This document shows, one piece after another, positions 1 to 7,788 of a stretch of DNA of 64,000 nucleotides. The position numbers and the translations under genes are program-made. Below the pieces are notes generated by a model that saw only the letters and a program-made list of their open reading frames with translations, made no database searches and was not told where the DNA came from. Source of the DNA: JANXAZ01 sp964504655 (GTDB taxonomy: Bacteria; Pseudomonadota; Alphaproteobacteria; Geminicoccales; Geminicoccaceae); NCBI GenBank assembly GCA_964504655.1, contig CAZDFD010000001.1, positions 1 to 64,000 on the forward strand, written 5' to 3'. The first letter of the stretch is position 1. Every line of letters begins with the position of its first letter.

Positions 1-1
1 G

Positions 2-1975
2 TCGCGGGGACCCCTGAGCCCGGCCGGCAAGGCGCGGGCCTCGCGCAACGCGCTCCGCCACGGCCTCGCCGCCGCCGTCCACCTCGTCATCGACGGCGAG
101 GACCCGGCCGACCTGGCGCACCTCGTGGACGGGCTCCGCGCCGAGTACGACGACCCCCGCCCCAGCCGCGCCGTGCTCGTCGAGCGGCTCGCCGCCGCGG
201 TCTGGAAGCTGCGCCGCGCCGAACGCCTGGAAGCCGCCCTGCACGCCCTGCCGCCGCGCCCGGCACCGGGCTGGATCGGCCCCGATCCGGGCCTGCCCAC
301 CGCACTCACCCGCCTGCCCGAATACGCCACCCTCGTCCGCCACCAGGGCCAGCTCGAGCGCTTCCTCCTGCGCGCGCTGCGCGCCCTCGAGCCGCCCGAC
401 CCCGCGGGCCCCGCCGAATGCGACTCCTCCGAGCTCGGCCCCTCCGAACCCGGCCCCTGCGGACCCGCGGTCGACGACCTCGACTGGCCCGCGCCCGACC
501 GGTCCGAGACCGCGACGGCCGTCCTCGGCGCTGCGCCGGCGCCCGAGCCGGCTCGCTCCGAGCCCGCACCGCCGGAGCCCGACCCGGTCGGCTCCGAGCT
601 CCTCGACCCCGGCGCCCACGCGGCCGGCCCGCCGGGCCGGGTCGGCCGCGAGCCGCCCGCGGCCGCAGGGGCCCCGAGCCCGGCCGAGCCCCCCGACGCC
701 GCGCCCCCCGGAGCCGAGCCTCCCGGGGCCGAGCCCCCCGAAGCCAACTCCCTCGGAGCCTCGCCTGCCGCGGCCGCGGCCGGCGGCGCCGCCGACGGGG
801 CGGGAGGGCCGGGGCAGGCGGCGGGCGCGGAGCTCGGGGCGCTCGCCCGGGCCTGCGCCGAGCGGCTGCTCCGTGAGGGCCGGCCGCAGGAGGCCGCCCG
901 GCTCGCCCGGCTCTGGGTGTCGCCGGCGCTGCGGCGGGCGGGCGGGCCGCCCGAGCCCGCGCCCCCGGAGCCGCTCGAGGCCATCCTCGCCCGGGCGCTC
1001 GCCGACGCCACGCCCGAGGAGCGGGCCGAGTGGGACGGGCTCGGCTACGACAGCTGGGTGGTGCCGCCCGGCTGTGGCCGAAGGCCGATGGCCTCGCTCG
1101 AGGCCGAGTGGGTCTGCCCGGCCGACCGCTGGCGGGTGCTCGAGGAGCTCTTGTCCGTCGCCGACCCGGCCGAGGAGGCCCGGGTGCTCGGCCATTTCGC
1201 GCGCGCCGGGCTCGACCCGGGCCTGGACCATCCGGCCTTCGCCGGCCGCACGGCAGCCCCGCTCCCGCTCTCACCCACGGACGAAGCACCCGAGCCGCCC
1301 TCCGAGGCGGCCCGGGCGTCCGGGCCCCCGTCCGCCACCGCCTCCCCGCCCCCGACTCCCTCCTCGTGCGAAGCCCCGTCCCCCTCGGAAGCCCCGCGCC
1401 CGTCCGCAGCCCTGCCCGGGCCCGAAGCCGCGTCCGGTCGCCCCCGCGCGCCCAATCCCTTGTGGGTCAGGCTCGGGCAGGAGGCCGAGGCCTATCACGG
1501 CGCCGGCCGCGCCCGCCGCGCCGCCGAGGCCTGGCTGCGCCATGCCCGGGAGCTCGGGGTCCCGGTCCCGGCCCATGCCGGCCTCGACCCGGCCGCCTCC
1601 GAGCCCGGCTCCCCGCCCGTCCCGGGCGATCCCGCGGCCGCGGCGCCCCCACCCGCGACGGTCTGGCCGCAGGGCGTCGGGATCCGTCCGCCGGCGCCAC
1701 TACCGCCCGACTGGCCCTGGTCGCCCGAGGACGGGCTCGCCCCGGAGGAGCTCGCCCGGCGCGCCGCGAGCGCCCCACGGCCCGCCCCGCCGGGCCGGAC
1801 CACCGTCCCGGCCGCCCCCGCCACGGCCGCCGGCCGGACCGGCCCCGGCACCACCGCGCCACGGGCCCCGGGCCCGGCGCTCGGCGCCGGCACGACCGCG
1901 CCATCGGCCACCGCCGCGTCCTTCCTCCTGGACGACCCGCCGGGGGCACGCCGGCCCCGGAGCCTGCCCGCCTGA
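2..1975 (+). CDS. Large Pro/Ala-rich protein of unknown function with N-terminal 'ARxSRNALRHGL' motif (5' end missing)
   Basis: Function unknown. The reading frame is already open at base 2, so the gene begins before the window; 657 residues are visible. The first visible residues contain SPAGKARASRNALRHGL, a motif I know from the N-termini of many uncharacterised proteins of alphaproteobacteria and planctomycetes. A helical, charged segment follows (about residues 40-130). After that come long Ala/Pro/Glu/Ser-rich linkers with short degenerate AEPPG-type repeats (about 140-260 and 415-480). Between the linkers sit two more ordered segments with helix-pair character: ALARACAERLLREGRPQEAA near 280 and LGQEAEAYHGAGRARRAAEA near 490. 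No catalytic motif, signal peptide or membrane segment is visible in the part present. It is much longer than the members I recall. The frame is clearly coding because conserved-looking segments and linkers alternate without a stop. Confidence 0.6.
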   Translation, partial: SRGPLSPAGKARASRNALRHGLAAAVHLVIDGEDPADLAHLVDGLRAEYDDPRPSRAVLVERLAAAVWKLRRAERLEAALHALPPRPAPGWIGPDPGLPTALTRLPEYATLVRHQGQLERFLLRALRALEPPDPAGPAECDSSELGPSEPGPCGPAVDDLDWPAPDRSETATAVLGAAPAPEPARSEPAPPEPDPVGSELLDPGAHAAGPPGRVGREPPAAAGAPSPAEPPDAAPPGAEPPGAEPPEANSLGASPAAAAAGGAADGAGGPGQAAGAELGALARACAERLLREGRPQEAARLARLWVSPALRRAGGPPEPAPPEPLEAILARALADATPEERAEWDGLGYDSWVVPPGCGRRPMASLEAEWVCPADRWRVLEELLSVADPAEEARVLGHFARAGLDPGLDHPAFAGRTAAPLPLSPTDEAPEPPSEAARASGPPSATASPPPTPSSCEAPSPSEAPRPSAALPGPEAASGRPRAPNPLWVRLGQEAEAYHGAGRARRAAEAWLRHARELGVPVPAHAGLDPAASEPGSPPVPGDPAAAAPPPATVWPQGVGIRPPAPLPPDWPWSPEDGLAPEELARRAASAPRPAPPGRTTVPAAPATAAGRTGPGTTAPRAPGPALGAGTTAPSATAASFLLDDPPGARRPRSLPA

Positions 1976-2010
1976 GCGGAGCGCCGAACGAACCCGGGCC
2001 GGGTGCCGGC

Positions 2011-2208
2011 TCAGCCGGTCTCGAGGCCCACGGGCGCCGGCGTGCGGCGCTCGGGTTCGGGCCGCGGCGGTGCCGGCGGCGGGCCCGGGGCGCCGTCGCC
2101 GCCCTCCCGCGGCGGCAGCTCGAGCCGCCCGCGCCGGCCGCAGCCGGCCGGGCCCAGAGCCAGGAGCAGCGGTGCCGCCAGGAGCCCGAGCAGCCCCCGC
2201 CGGCTCAT
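2011..2208 (-). CDS. LptM-like small lipoprotein
   Basis: A 65-residue lipoprotein. It has a short hydrophobic signal (LLGLLAAPLLLALGPAGC) ending in a lipobox-type GPAG-C, so Cys23 would be lipidated. The segment CGRRGRLELPP right after the Cys matches the CGxxGPLxLPP signature of the LptM/YifL family (LPS-translocon maturation chaperone). The C-terminal half is Pro/Arg-rich and probably disordered. Its ATG overlaps the argH stop by 4 nt (ATGA), and a small lipoprotein gene directly behind argH is a common proteobacterial arrangement, which supports both the gene and its start. Family assignment rests on the motif and context; the role in LptD maturation is known for enterobacteria and inferred here. 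Confidence 0.75.
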   Translation of the reverse strand: MSRRGLLGLLAAPLLLALGPAGCGRRGRLELPPREGGDGAPGPPPAPPRPEPERRTPAPVGLETG

Positions 2209-3617
2209 CGGGCGGTGCCGCCCAGGAACCGGGCGCGCGCCGCCGCCACCGCCTCGCGCACGCGGACCGGTGCGGTGCCGCCGAGGCTGGTCCGGCTGGC
2301 GACCGAGCGGTCGACCCCGAGCACCTCGCGCACGGCCGGGCCGAGGCGCGGGTCGAGGGCCCGGAGATCGGCGTCGGCCAGATCCTCGAGCCCGCAGCCC
2401 TTCTCCTCGGCGCGGCGGGCGGCGGCGGCCGCGACACCGTGCGCGGTGCGGAACGGCAGACCCGCCACCCGCACGAGCCAGTCGGCCAGATCGGTCGCCG
2501 TGGTGTGCCCGAGGCCGGCCGCGGCGCGCAGGCGGGCGCTATCGAAGCGCGCGCCCTCGAGCATGGCGGCGGTCGCGGCCAGGCACAGCTCGAGCGTGTC
2601 GGCGGCGTCGAAGAGGCCCTCCTTGTCCTCCTGCATGTCCTTCGAGTAGGCGAGCGGCAGCCCCTTGAGGACGGTGAGCAGCCCCACCAGATGGCCGATC
2701 ACCCGCCCGCTCTTGCCGCGCACGAGCTCGGCCGCGTCGGGGTTGCGCTTCTGCGGCATGATCGAGCTCCCCGAGGTGAACGCCTCGGGCAGCCGGACGA
2801 ACCCGAACTGCGGCGTCGACCAGAGGACGAGCTCCTCGGCCAGGCGCGAGAGATGGACGGCACAGATGGCCGCGGCGGCCAGATGATCGAGGGCGAAGTC
2901 GCGGTCGGAGACGGCGTCGATCGAGTTGGCGGCCGGCCGCGCGAAGCCGAGCTCGCGCGCGGTCGCCTCGCGGTCGATCGGGAAGCTCGTCCCGGCCAGG
3001 GCCGCGGCGCCGAGCGGGCACTCGTCCATGCGCGCCCGGGCGTCGGCGAAGCGCGAGCGATCGCGCCCGAACATCTCCACATAGGCCAGGAGATGGTGGC
3101 CGAGGGTGACGGGCTGCGCCGCCTGCAGATGCGTGAAGCCGGGCATGACGTCGGCCGCGTGCGCCTCGGCCTTGTCGAGAAGTACGGCCTGCAGGTCGCG
3201 CAGGAGCCCGTCGACCCGGTCGACCGCGGCCTTGACCCAGAGACGGAGGTCGGTCGCCACCTGGTCGTTGCGCGAGCGGGCGGTGTGCAGCCGCCGCCCG
3301 GCCTCTCCGATCCGCTCGGTGAGCCGCGCCTCGAGGTTGAGGTGGATGTCCTCGAGCGCCGGGTCGAAGGCGAAGCGCCCGGCGGCGATCTCCTGGCCGA
3401 TCGCCGAGAGCCCGGCCAGGATCGCGTCCCGGTCGGCCTGGCTGATGATGCCGCGGGCCGCGAGCATGCGGGCATGCGCCATCGAGCCCCGGATGTCCTC
3501 GGCCCAGAGGCGGCGGTCGAAGCCGATCGAGGCGTTGATCCGCTCCATGAGCGGCGCGGGTCCGCTCTCGAAGTGGCCGCCCCAGAGCTCGCGCGCGGTC
3601 TTGGCCGGACCGCTCAC
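2205..3617 (-). CDS. argH: Argininosuccinate lyase
   Basis: Catalyses the last step of arginine synthesis, cleaving argininosuccinate to arginine and fumarate in the cytoplasm. The 470-residue length is normal for the family. The fumarase/aspartase-superfamily signature GSSIMPQKRNPD is present near residue 280 and carries the catalytic serine. TARSRNDQVATD near 105 and GFTHLQAAQPVT near 160 are the other two conserved active-site blocks. Start ATG gives the expected N-terminus (MSGPAKTARELWGGHFESG). It is followed by the overlapping LptM-like lipoprotein gene and diverges from a TlpA-like gene only 30 bp away, as often seen around argH in proteobacteria. Confidence 0.97.
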   Translation of the reverse strand: MSGPAKTARELWGGHFESGPAPLMERINASIGFDRRLWAEDIRGSMAHARMLAARGIISQADRDAILAGLSAIGQEIAAGRFAFDPALEDIHLNLEARLTERIGEAGRRLHTARSRNDQVATDLRLWVKAAVDRVDGLLRDLQAVLLDKAEAHAADVMPGFTHLQAAQPVTLGHHLLAYVEMFGRDRSRFADARARMDECPLGAAALAGTSFPIDREATARELGFARPAANSIDAVSDRDFALDHLAAAAICAVHLSRLAEELVLWSTPQFGFVRLPEAFTSGSSIMPQKRNPDAAELVRGKSGRVIGHLVGLLTVLKGLPLAYSKDMQEDKEGLFDAADTLELCLAATAAMLEGARFDSARLRAAAGLGHTTATDLADWLVRVAGLPFRTAHGVAAAAARRAEEKGCGLEDLADADLRALDPRLGPAVREVLGVDRSVASRTSLGGTAPVRVREAVAAARARFLGGTAR

Positions 3618-3647
3618 GGCGCCGACCCCGGATCCTGGAGACGAGCC

Positions 3648-4169
3648 TTGCCGACGCTCCGCACCCTGGCGCTCCTGCTCCTGCTGCTGGCGCCGTCCGC
3701 CGGGCGTGCGGCCGGCTTTCCGATGGTCTGGTCGGCCGATCCCAGGCCCCTGCCGGAGCTCGCCTTCGAGACGCTGGACGGGCGCCCGGCGAGCCTCGCC
3801 GAGCTGCGGGGAAGGGTCGTCGTCCTGAACTTCTGGGCCACCTGGTGCACTCCGTGCCGCGAGGAGATGCCCTCACTCGACCGGCTCCAGGCCGCGTTCG
3901 ACCCGGCCGAGGTGGCGGTCGTCGCGCTCTCCGTCGACCGGGCCGGAGCGGAGCGCGTCCGCGCGTTCCTCGACGAGATCGGCGTGACGCGGCTCGCCGT
4001 CTATCGCGACCCCAGGGCGGCGACAAGCCGCGCCGTCCGGCTTCCGGGGCTGCCCGGGACCCTCCTGGTCGACCGCGAGGGCCGCGAGGTCGGGCGCCTG
4101 CTCGGCATCGCCGCCTGGGACGGGCCCGAGGCCCTCGCCGCCGTCCGCCGCGTTCTCGACGGCGGCTGA
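3648..4169 (+). CDS. TlpA-like periplasmic thiol-disulfide thioredoxin
   Basis: A 173-residue exported thioredoxin-fold protein. I place the start at TTG 3648, preceded by GGAG seven bases upstream. This yields a clean signal peptide (LPTLRTLALLLLLLAPSAGRA) followed by the mature domain. The redox motif WATWCTPCREEMP has Cys at about residues 67 and 70, and the cis-Pro loop is LPGLPGTLLVD. TlpA/ResA-family proteins reduce periplasmic disulfides, classically for cytochrome c or cytochrome oxidase maturation; the substrate here cannot be told. The gene diverges from argH, a pairing often seen in alphaproteobacteria. A much longer open frame upstream of the TTG runs antisense through argH and is not used. 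Confidence 0.88.
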   Translation: MPTLRTLALLLLLLAPSAGRAAGFPMVWSADPRPLPELAFETLDGRPASLAELRGRVVVLNFWATWCTPCREEMPSLDRLQAAFDPAEVAVVALSVDRAGAERVRAFLDEIGVTRLAVYRDPRAATSRAVRLPGLPGTLLVDREGREVGRLLGIAAWDGPEALAAVRRVLDGG

Positions 4170-4183
4170 GCGGACCGACCCGG

Positions 4184-5479
4184 CTACTGCACCGCCGCCG
4201 TGCCGAACAGCAGGTTGGGCAGCCAGAGCGACAGGATCGGCACGTAGGTGGTGATCCCGAGGAAGACCAGAAGGACCCCGAGCCAGGGCGTGGCGGCCTT
4301 GACCACCTCCCAGACGCTCATCCCGGTGATGCCCGAGGTGACGAAGAGGTTGAGCCCGACCGGCGGGGTCACCATGCCGATCTCCATGTTGACCACCATG
4401 ATGATGCCCAGGTGGATCGGGTCGATGCCGAGCTGCACGGCGATCGGGAACAGGATGGGCGCCAGGATCAGGATGATGGCCGACGGCTCCATGAAGTTGC
4501 CGGCCACGAGCAGGAGGATGTTGACCACGAGCAGGAACTGCCAAGGCGTAAGTCCCGCCTCGATGATCGCCTGGGCAATGGTCTGCGGGATCTGCTCGGT
4601 CGTCAGAACGTGCGCGAAGAGGATGGCGTTGGCGATGATGAACAGCAGCATCACCGTGACCTTGGCGCTTTCGACCAGCACGTGCGGGATGTCGGTCCAG
4701 CCGAGGTCGCGGTAGACGAAGAGCGCGATCAGGAAGGCGTAGACCGCCGACACGGCGGCGGCCTCGGTCGGCGTGAAGATGCCTCCGTAGATGCCGCCCA
4801 GGATGATGACGATCAGCATCAGGCCCCAGATCGCCTCGCGGCCGGTCCGGAGCGTGTCCGCCCAGCTCGCTCGCGGCTGCCGCGGCAGGTCCTGGACGGT
4901 GGCAGCGATCCAGATGGCGGCCATCAGCATGAGACCCAGGACGATGCCGGGGACGACGCCCGCCATGAACAGCCGGCCGACCGAGGTCTCGGTGGCGGCC
5001 GCGTAGACCACCATGACGATCGAGGGCGGGATCAGGATGCCGAGGGTGCCGGCGTTGCAGATCACCCCGGCCGCGAAGTCGCGGCTGTAGCCGGTCTTGA
5101 TCATGCCGGCGATGACGATCGAGCCGACCGCTACGACCGTGGCCGGGGAGCTGCCGGAGACCGCGGCGAACAGCATGCAGGCCATGACGCCCGCGATCGC
5201 GAGCCCGCCGCGCAGATGGCCGACGCAGGCGATCGCGAAGTCGATCATCCGCCGGGCCACCCCGCCCGTGGTCATGAAGCTGCCGGCCAGGATGAAGAAG
5301 GGGATCGCCAAGAGCACGTACTTCTCGCTGGTCTCGAAGAACTTGAGGGCCAGCGAGGCGAGGCTGTCCTGGGCGAACAGGAGGATGGTGAGGACGCTCG
5401 CCAGCCCGAGCGAGATGGCGATCGGCAGGCCGAGCAGCAGGAACGCGAACAGGGTGGCGAACAGGAAGCCGGTGGTCAT
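4184..5479 (-). CDS. dctM: TRAP transporter large permease (DctM family)
   Basis: Inner-membrane transport subunit of a tripartite ATP-independent periplasmic (TRAP) importer; it couples solute uptake to an ion gradient. The 431 residues form about 12 hydrophobic segments. Typical DctM stretches are visible: the N-terminal FLLLGLPIAISLGLASVLT, then KYVLLAIPFFILAG and MVTPPVGLNLFVTSG. The start overlaps the dctQ stop by 4 nt (ATGA), so the two membrane subunits are translationally coupled. It converges on the thioredoxin gene with only 14 bp between stop codons. Confidence 0.95.
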   Translation of the reverse strand: MTTGFLFATLFAFLLLGLPIAISLGLASVLTILLFAQDSLASLALKFFETSEKYVLLAIPFFILAGSFMTTGGVARRMIDFAIACVGHLRGGLAIAGVMACMLFAAVSGSSPATVVAVGSIVIAGMIKTGYSRDFAAGVICNAGTLGILIPPSIVMVVYAAATETSVGRLFMAGVVPGIVLGLMLMAAIWIAATVQDLPRQPRASWADTLRTGREAIWGLMLIVIILGGIYGGIFTPTEAAAVSAVYAFLIALFVYRDLGWTDIPHVLVESAKVTVMLLFIIANAILFAHVLTTEQIPQTIAQAIIEAGLTPWQFLLVVNILLLVAGNFMEPSAIILILAPILFPIAVQLGIDPIHLGIIMVVNMEIGMVTPPVGLNLFVTSGITGMSVWEVVKAATPWLGVLLVFLGITTYVPILSLWLPNLLFGTAAVQ

Positions 5480-6018
5480 CGCTCGCCTCCCCCGACCAGC
5501 CGCTGGCGCTCGCGCAGGACGTCGGCAGCCTCGTCGCCCAGCTCGAACCCCTTGGCGCGGCCCTGGAGGATCGCGAAGCCCTGCTGGAGGAGCCGGACGC
5601 CCAGGAGCAGGAAGCCGATCGGCAGGACGATCGTCAGGATCCAGCGCTCGACCGGGATGTCCTCGGCCTCCGTTCCGAGCCGGTGCAGACGCTCGACATA
5701 GCGCCAGGAGCCGAAGAGCATGACCCCGGCGTAGAGGAGCGAGAGCGCGACCGCGACCAGCCCGACGGTCCGCCGCGTGGCGATCGGCAGCGCCTTGACG
5801 AGGATGTCGACGCCGATGTGGGCGTGCACCCGCACGCCATAGGAGATGCCGAGCAGGATCAGCCAGGCGAACAGGTAGACGGTCGCCTCGAGCGCCCAGA
5901 TCAGCCCGGCGTTGAACAGGTAGCGGAGCACCACCTGCGTGAAGGTGAGCAGCGTCATGGCGGCGAGGAGGAGGGCGAGCAGCACCTCCTCCAGCCGCTC
6001 GATCAGACGTGCGACCAC
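5476..6018 (-). CDS. dctQ: TRAP transporter small permease (DctQ family)
   Basis: Small membrane subunit of the TRAP importer, needed to support the large permease. It has 180 residues with four predicted membrane helices (around 15-40, 48-70, 87-105 and 130-150), the usual DctQ topology. The conserved RVHAHIGVDIL segment lies after the second helix. It lies between dctP, from which a strong hairpin separates it, and dctM, which it overlaps. It is likely expressed at lower level than dctP because of that hairpin. Confidence 0.93.
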   Translation of the reverse strand: MVARLIERLEEVLLALLLAAMTLLTFTQVVLRYLFNAGLIWALEATVYLFAWLILLGISYGVRVHAHIGVDILVKALPIATRRTVGLVAVALSLLYAGVMLFGSWRYVERLHRLGTEAEDIPVERWILTIVLPIGFLLLGVRLLQQGFAILQGRAKGFELGDEAADVLRERQRLVGGGER

Positions 6019-6031
6019 GTCCCCTCCCCCC

Positions 6032-6066
6032 GGCGCCGCGCCCCGCCCGCCGGGGGGCGCGGCGCC
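6032..6066 (-). promoter_or_regulatory. Strong intergenic hairpin between dctP and dctQ
   Basis: A perfect 13-bp inverted repeat (arms 6032-6044 and 6054-6066, arm GGCGCCGCGCCCC, 9-nt loop) fills the dctP-dctQ gap. There is no T-run, so it resembles an mRNA-stabilising or attenuating structure more than a full terminator. In binding-protein operons such hairpins commonly protect the upstream binding-protein message and lower expression of the membrane subunits; that role is inferred here. Confidence 0.7.
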
Positions 6067-6085
6067 CCGCCCGGCCCTCGGGCGA

Positions 6086-7090
6086 TCAGCTGGCCTTGTT
6101 GGCGGCCTTGGCGGCCTCGATCAGCTCCTTGCCGATGTCGGTCGCGAACTTGTCCCACACCGGGGTCATCGCCGCCTTCCAGGCCTGACGCTCCTCGGCG
6201 CCGAGCTTGATGATCTCGGACGTCCCGGCCTTGACGATCCGCTCGCGGTCCGCCTGGTTCAGGTCCTCGGCGATCTTGTTCGCCTTGACCGTCACCTCGT
6301 CCATGATCTTCTCGAGCTCGCCGCGAATGTCCTTCGGAAGCCCGGTCCAGAACTCGGTGTTCGTCACCACCATGTAGTCGATGATGCCGTGGTTGCTCTC
6401 GGTGATGTACTTCTGCACCTCGTGGAACTTCTGGGAATAGATGTTCGACCAAGTGTTCTCCTGCCCGTCGACCGTGCCGACCTGGAGGGCCTGGTAGACC
6501 TCGGCGAAGGCCATCTTCTGCGGGTTGGCCTTCAAGGCCTGGAACTGGGCCAGGAGCACATCCGAGGCCTGGATGCGGAACTTGAGCCCGGCCGCGTCCT
6601 GCGGCATGCGCAACGGCTTGTTGGCCGAGAGCTGCTTCATCCCGTTGTGCCAGAAGGCGAGCCCGATGAAGCCCTTCTTCTCCATCGAGCGGAGCAGCTT
6701 CTTGCCCTCGGGCCCGTTCTGGAAGCGGTCGACCGCCTGGACGTCGTCGAACAGGAAGGGCAGATCGAACACCTGCAGCTGCTTGGTGTACTTGTCGAAC
6801 TTGGACAGGGACGGCGCGATCAGCTGGACGTCGCCGAGGGCCAGCGCCTCCATCTCCTTGGCGTCGCCGAACAGCGAGCTGTTGGGATAGACCTCGACCC
6901 GGACCTTGCCCTTGAGCCGCTCCTCGGCAGCCTGCTTGAACATCAAGGCGCCCTGGCCCTTGGGGGTGTTCTCCGCCACCACGTGGCTGAACTTGATCAC
7001 GATCTCCTTGGCCTCGGCCGCGAGGGCGAGGACCATGCCACCGGCGAGCGCCGAGGCCGCGAGGAGGGTGCGAGTGAGCTTGTTGCGCAT
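6086..7090 (-). CDS. dctP: TRAP transporter periplasmic substrate-binding protein (DctP, C4-dicarboxylate type)
   Basis: Periplasmic solute receptor of the TRAP importer, 334 residues. ATG 7090 gives a standard signal peptide (MRNKLTRTLLAASALAGG...) with predicted cleavage after AEA near residue 27. The mature part contains KFSHVVAENTPKGQ, LKFRIQ with the carboxylate-binding arginine of the family, and GQENTWSNIYSQKFHEVQKY, which is typical of the C4-dicarboxylate DctP subgroup. Substrate is therefore probably a C4-dicarboxylate such as succinate, malate or fumarate, though related acids cannot be excluded. First gene of the dctPQM operon; no DctBD-like regulators are nearby. Longer upstream open frame rejected because it lacks a signal peptide. 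Confidence 0.93.
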   Translation of the reverse strand: MRNKLTRTLLAASALAGGMVLALAAEAKEIVIKFSHVVAENTPKGQGALMFKQAAEERLKGKVRVEVYPNSSLFGDAKEMEALALGDVQLIAPSLSKFDKYTKQLQVFDLPFLFDDVQAVDRFQNGPEGKKLLRSMEKKGFIGLAFWHNGMKQLSANKPLRMPQDAAGLKFRIQASDVLLAQFQALKANPQKMAFAEVYQALQVGTVDGQENTWSNIYSQKFHEVQKYITESNHGIIDYMVVTNTEFWTGLPKDIRGELEKIMDEVTVKANKIAEDLNQADRERIVKAGTSEIIKLGAEERQAWKAAMTPVWDKFATDIGKELIEAAKAANKAS

Positions 7091-7172
7091 GGAATGCCTC
7101 CGCTGCGCGCTCGCGCGACCGCAGCGGGCGGGAGCGAGCGTCTGCGGCACTCGTGCCACGCGCAAGGGTGGT

Positions 7173-7778
7173 TTGCAAAGGGTCGCGCGCGTTTCCGCCG
7201 CGGCCGTCCTGCTCGCTGCCGGCTGCGCCCGAGCGCCGGCGCCGGAGCCGCCGTCCACGACCGTGGGCTGCCCGGCCGAGCTCGCGGCACTGGGCGTGAG
7301 CTTCGAGCCGTGGGCGGCGCCCTCCTCCGGCGCCTGCCGCATCGAGCAGCCGGTCCGGGTGACCGCGAGCCGGATCGCCCTCGAGCGACCCCTGCTCACG
7401 AGCTGCGCCATGGCGCGCGCCTGGGCCCGCTTCGAGCCCGAGATCCAGGCCATCGCGCGCCGCGAGCTCGCTGCCGAGCCCGTGCGCCTGCTGCACATGG
7501 GCAGCCACGCCTGCCGGGGGATGACCGGCAATGCCGGCCGGGCGAGCCTGCACGCGACCGCGCGCGCCCTCGATCTGGCCGGGTTCGAGCTGTCCGACGG
7601 CAGCCGCGTCGTCGTCGGCGAGCACTGGCACGATCAGGGCCGGCGCGGGCGTTTCCTGCGCGCCCTGGCGCGGGCGGCCTGCGGGCGCTTCGCGATGGTC
7701 CTCACCCCGCGAAGCGACCTCTTCCATCGCGATCACATCCATGTCGACCTCGGCCCGTTCGCGGGCTGCGACGCCTGA
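7173..7778 (+). CDS. Extensin-like/M15-type metallopeptidase lipoprotein
   Basis: An exported protein of the extensin-like C-terminal family, which shares the fold of M15 D,D-peptidases. I choose TTG 7173, which gives a short lipoprotein signal (LQRVARVSAAAVLLAAGC) with lipobox LAAG-C; 201 residues result. The metal-site motifs are visible: SLHATARALDL (His and Asp ligands) near residue 128 and HRDHIHVDLG (third His) near 188. LLTSCAMARAWARFEP is the conserved LTC-type helix. These bacterial proteins probably act on peptidoglycan, but this is inferred from the fold. The name comes from a plant-protein similarity and says nothing about the role. It starts a plus-strand run; the next gene follows after 10 bp. 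It diverges from dctP across 82 bp. Confidence 0.8.
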   Translation: MQRVARVSAAAVLLAAGCARAPAPEPPSTTVGCPAELAALGVSFEPWAAPSSGACRIEQPVRVTASRIALERPLLTSCAMARAWARFEPEIQAIARRELAAEPVRLLHMGSHACRGMTGNAGRASLHATARALDLAGFELSDGSRVVVGEHWHDQGRRGRFLRALARAACGRFAMVLTPRSDLFHRDHIHVDLGPFAGCDA

Positions 7779-7788
7779 GAGGTCTCCC

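Noticed and set aside
873..4169. Giant open frame (over 1000 codons) on the plus strand crossing argH
   Set aside because: Antisense to a clear argH gene and Arg/Pro-rich until 3648; only the 3' part from TTG 3648 is the thioredoxin gene. Long antisense frames are expected at this GC content.
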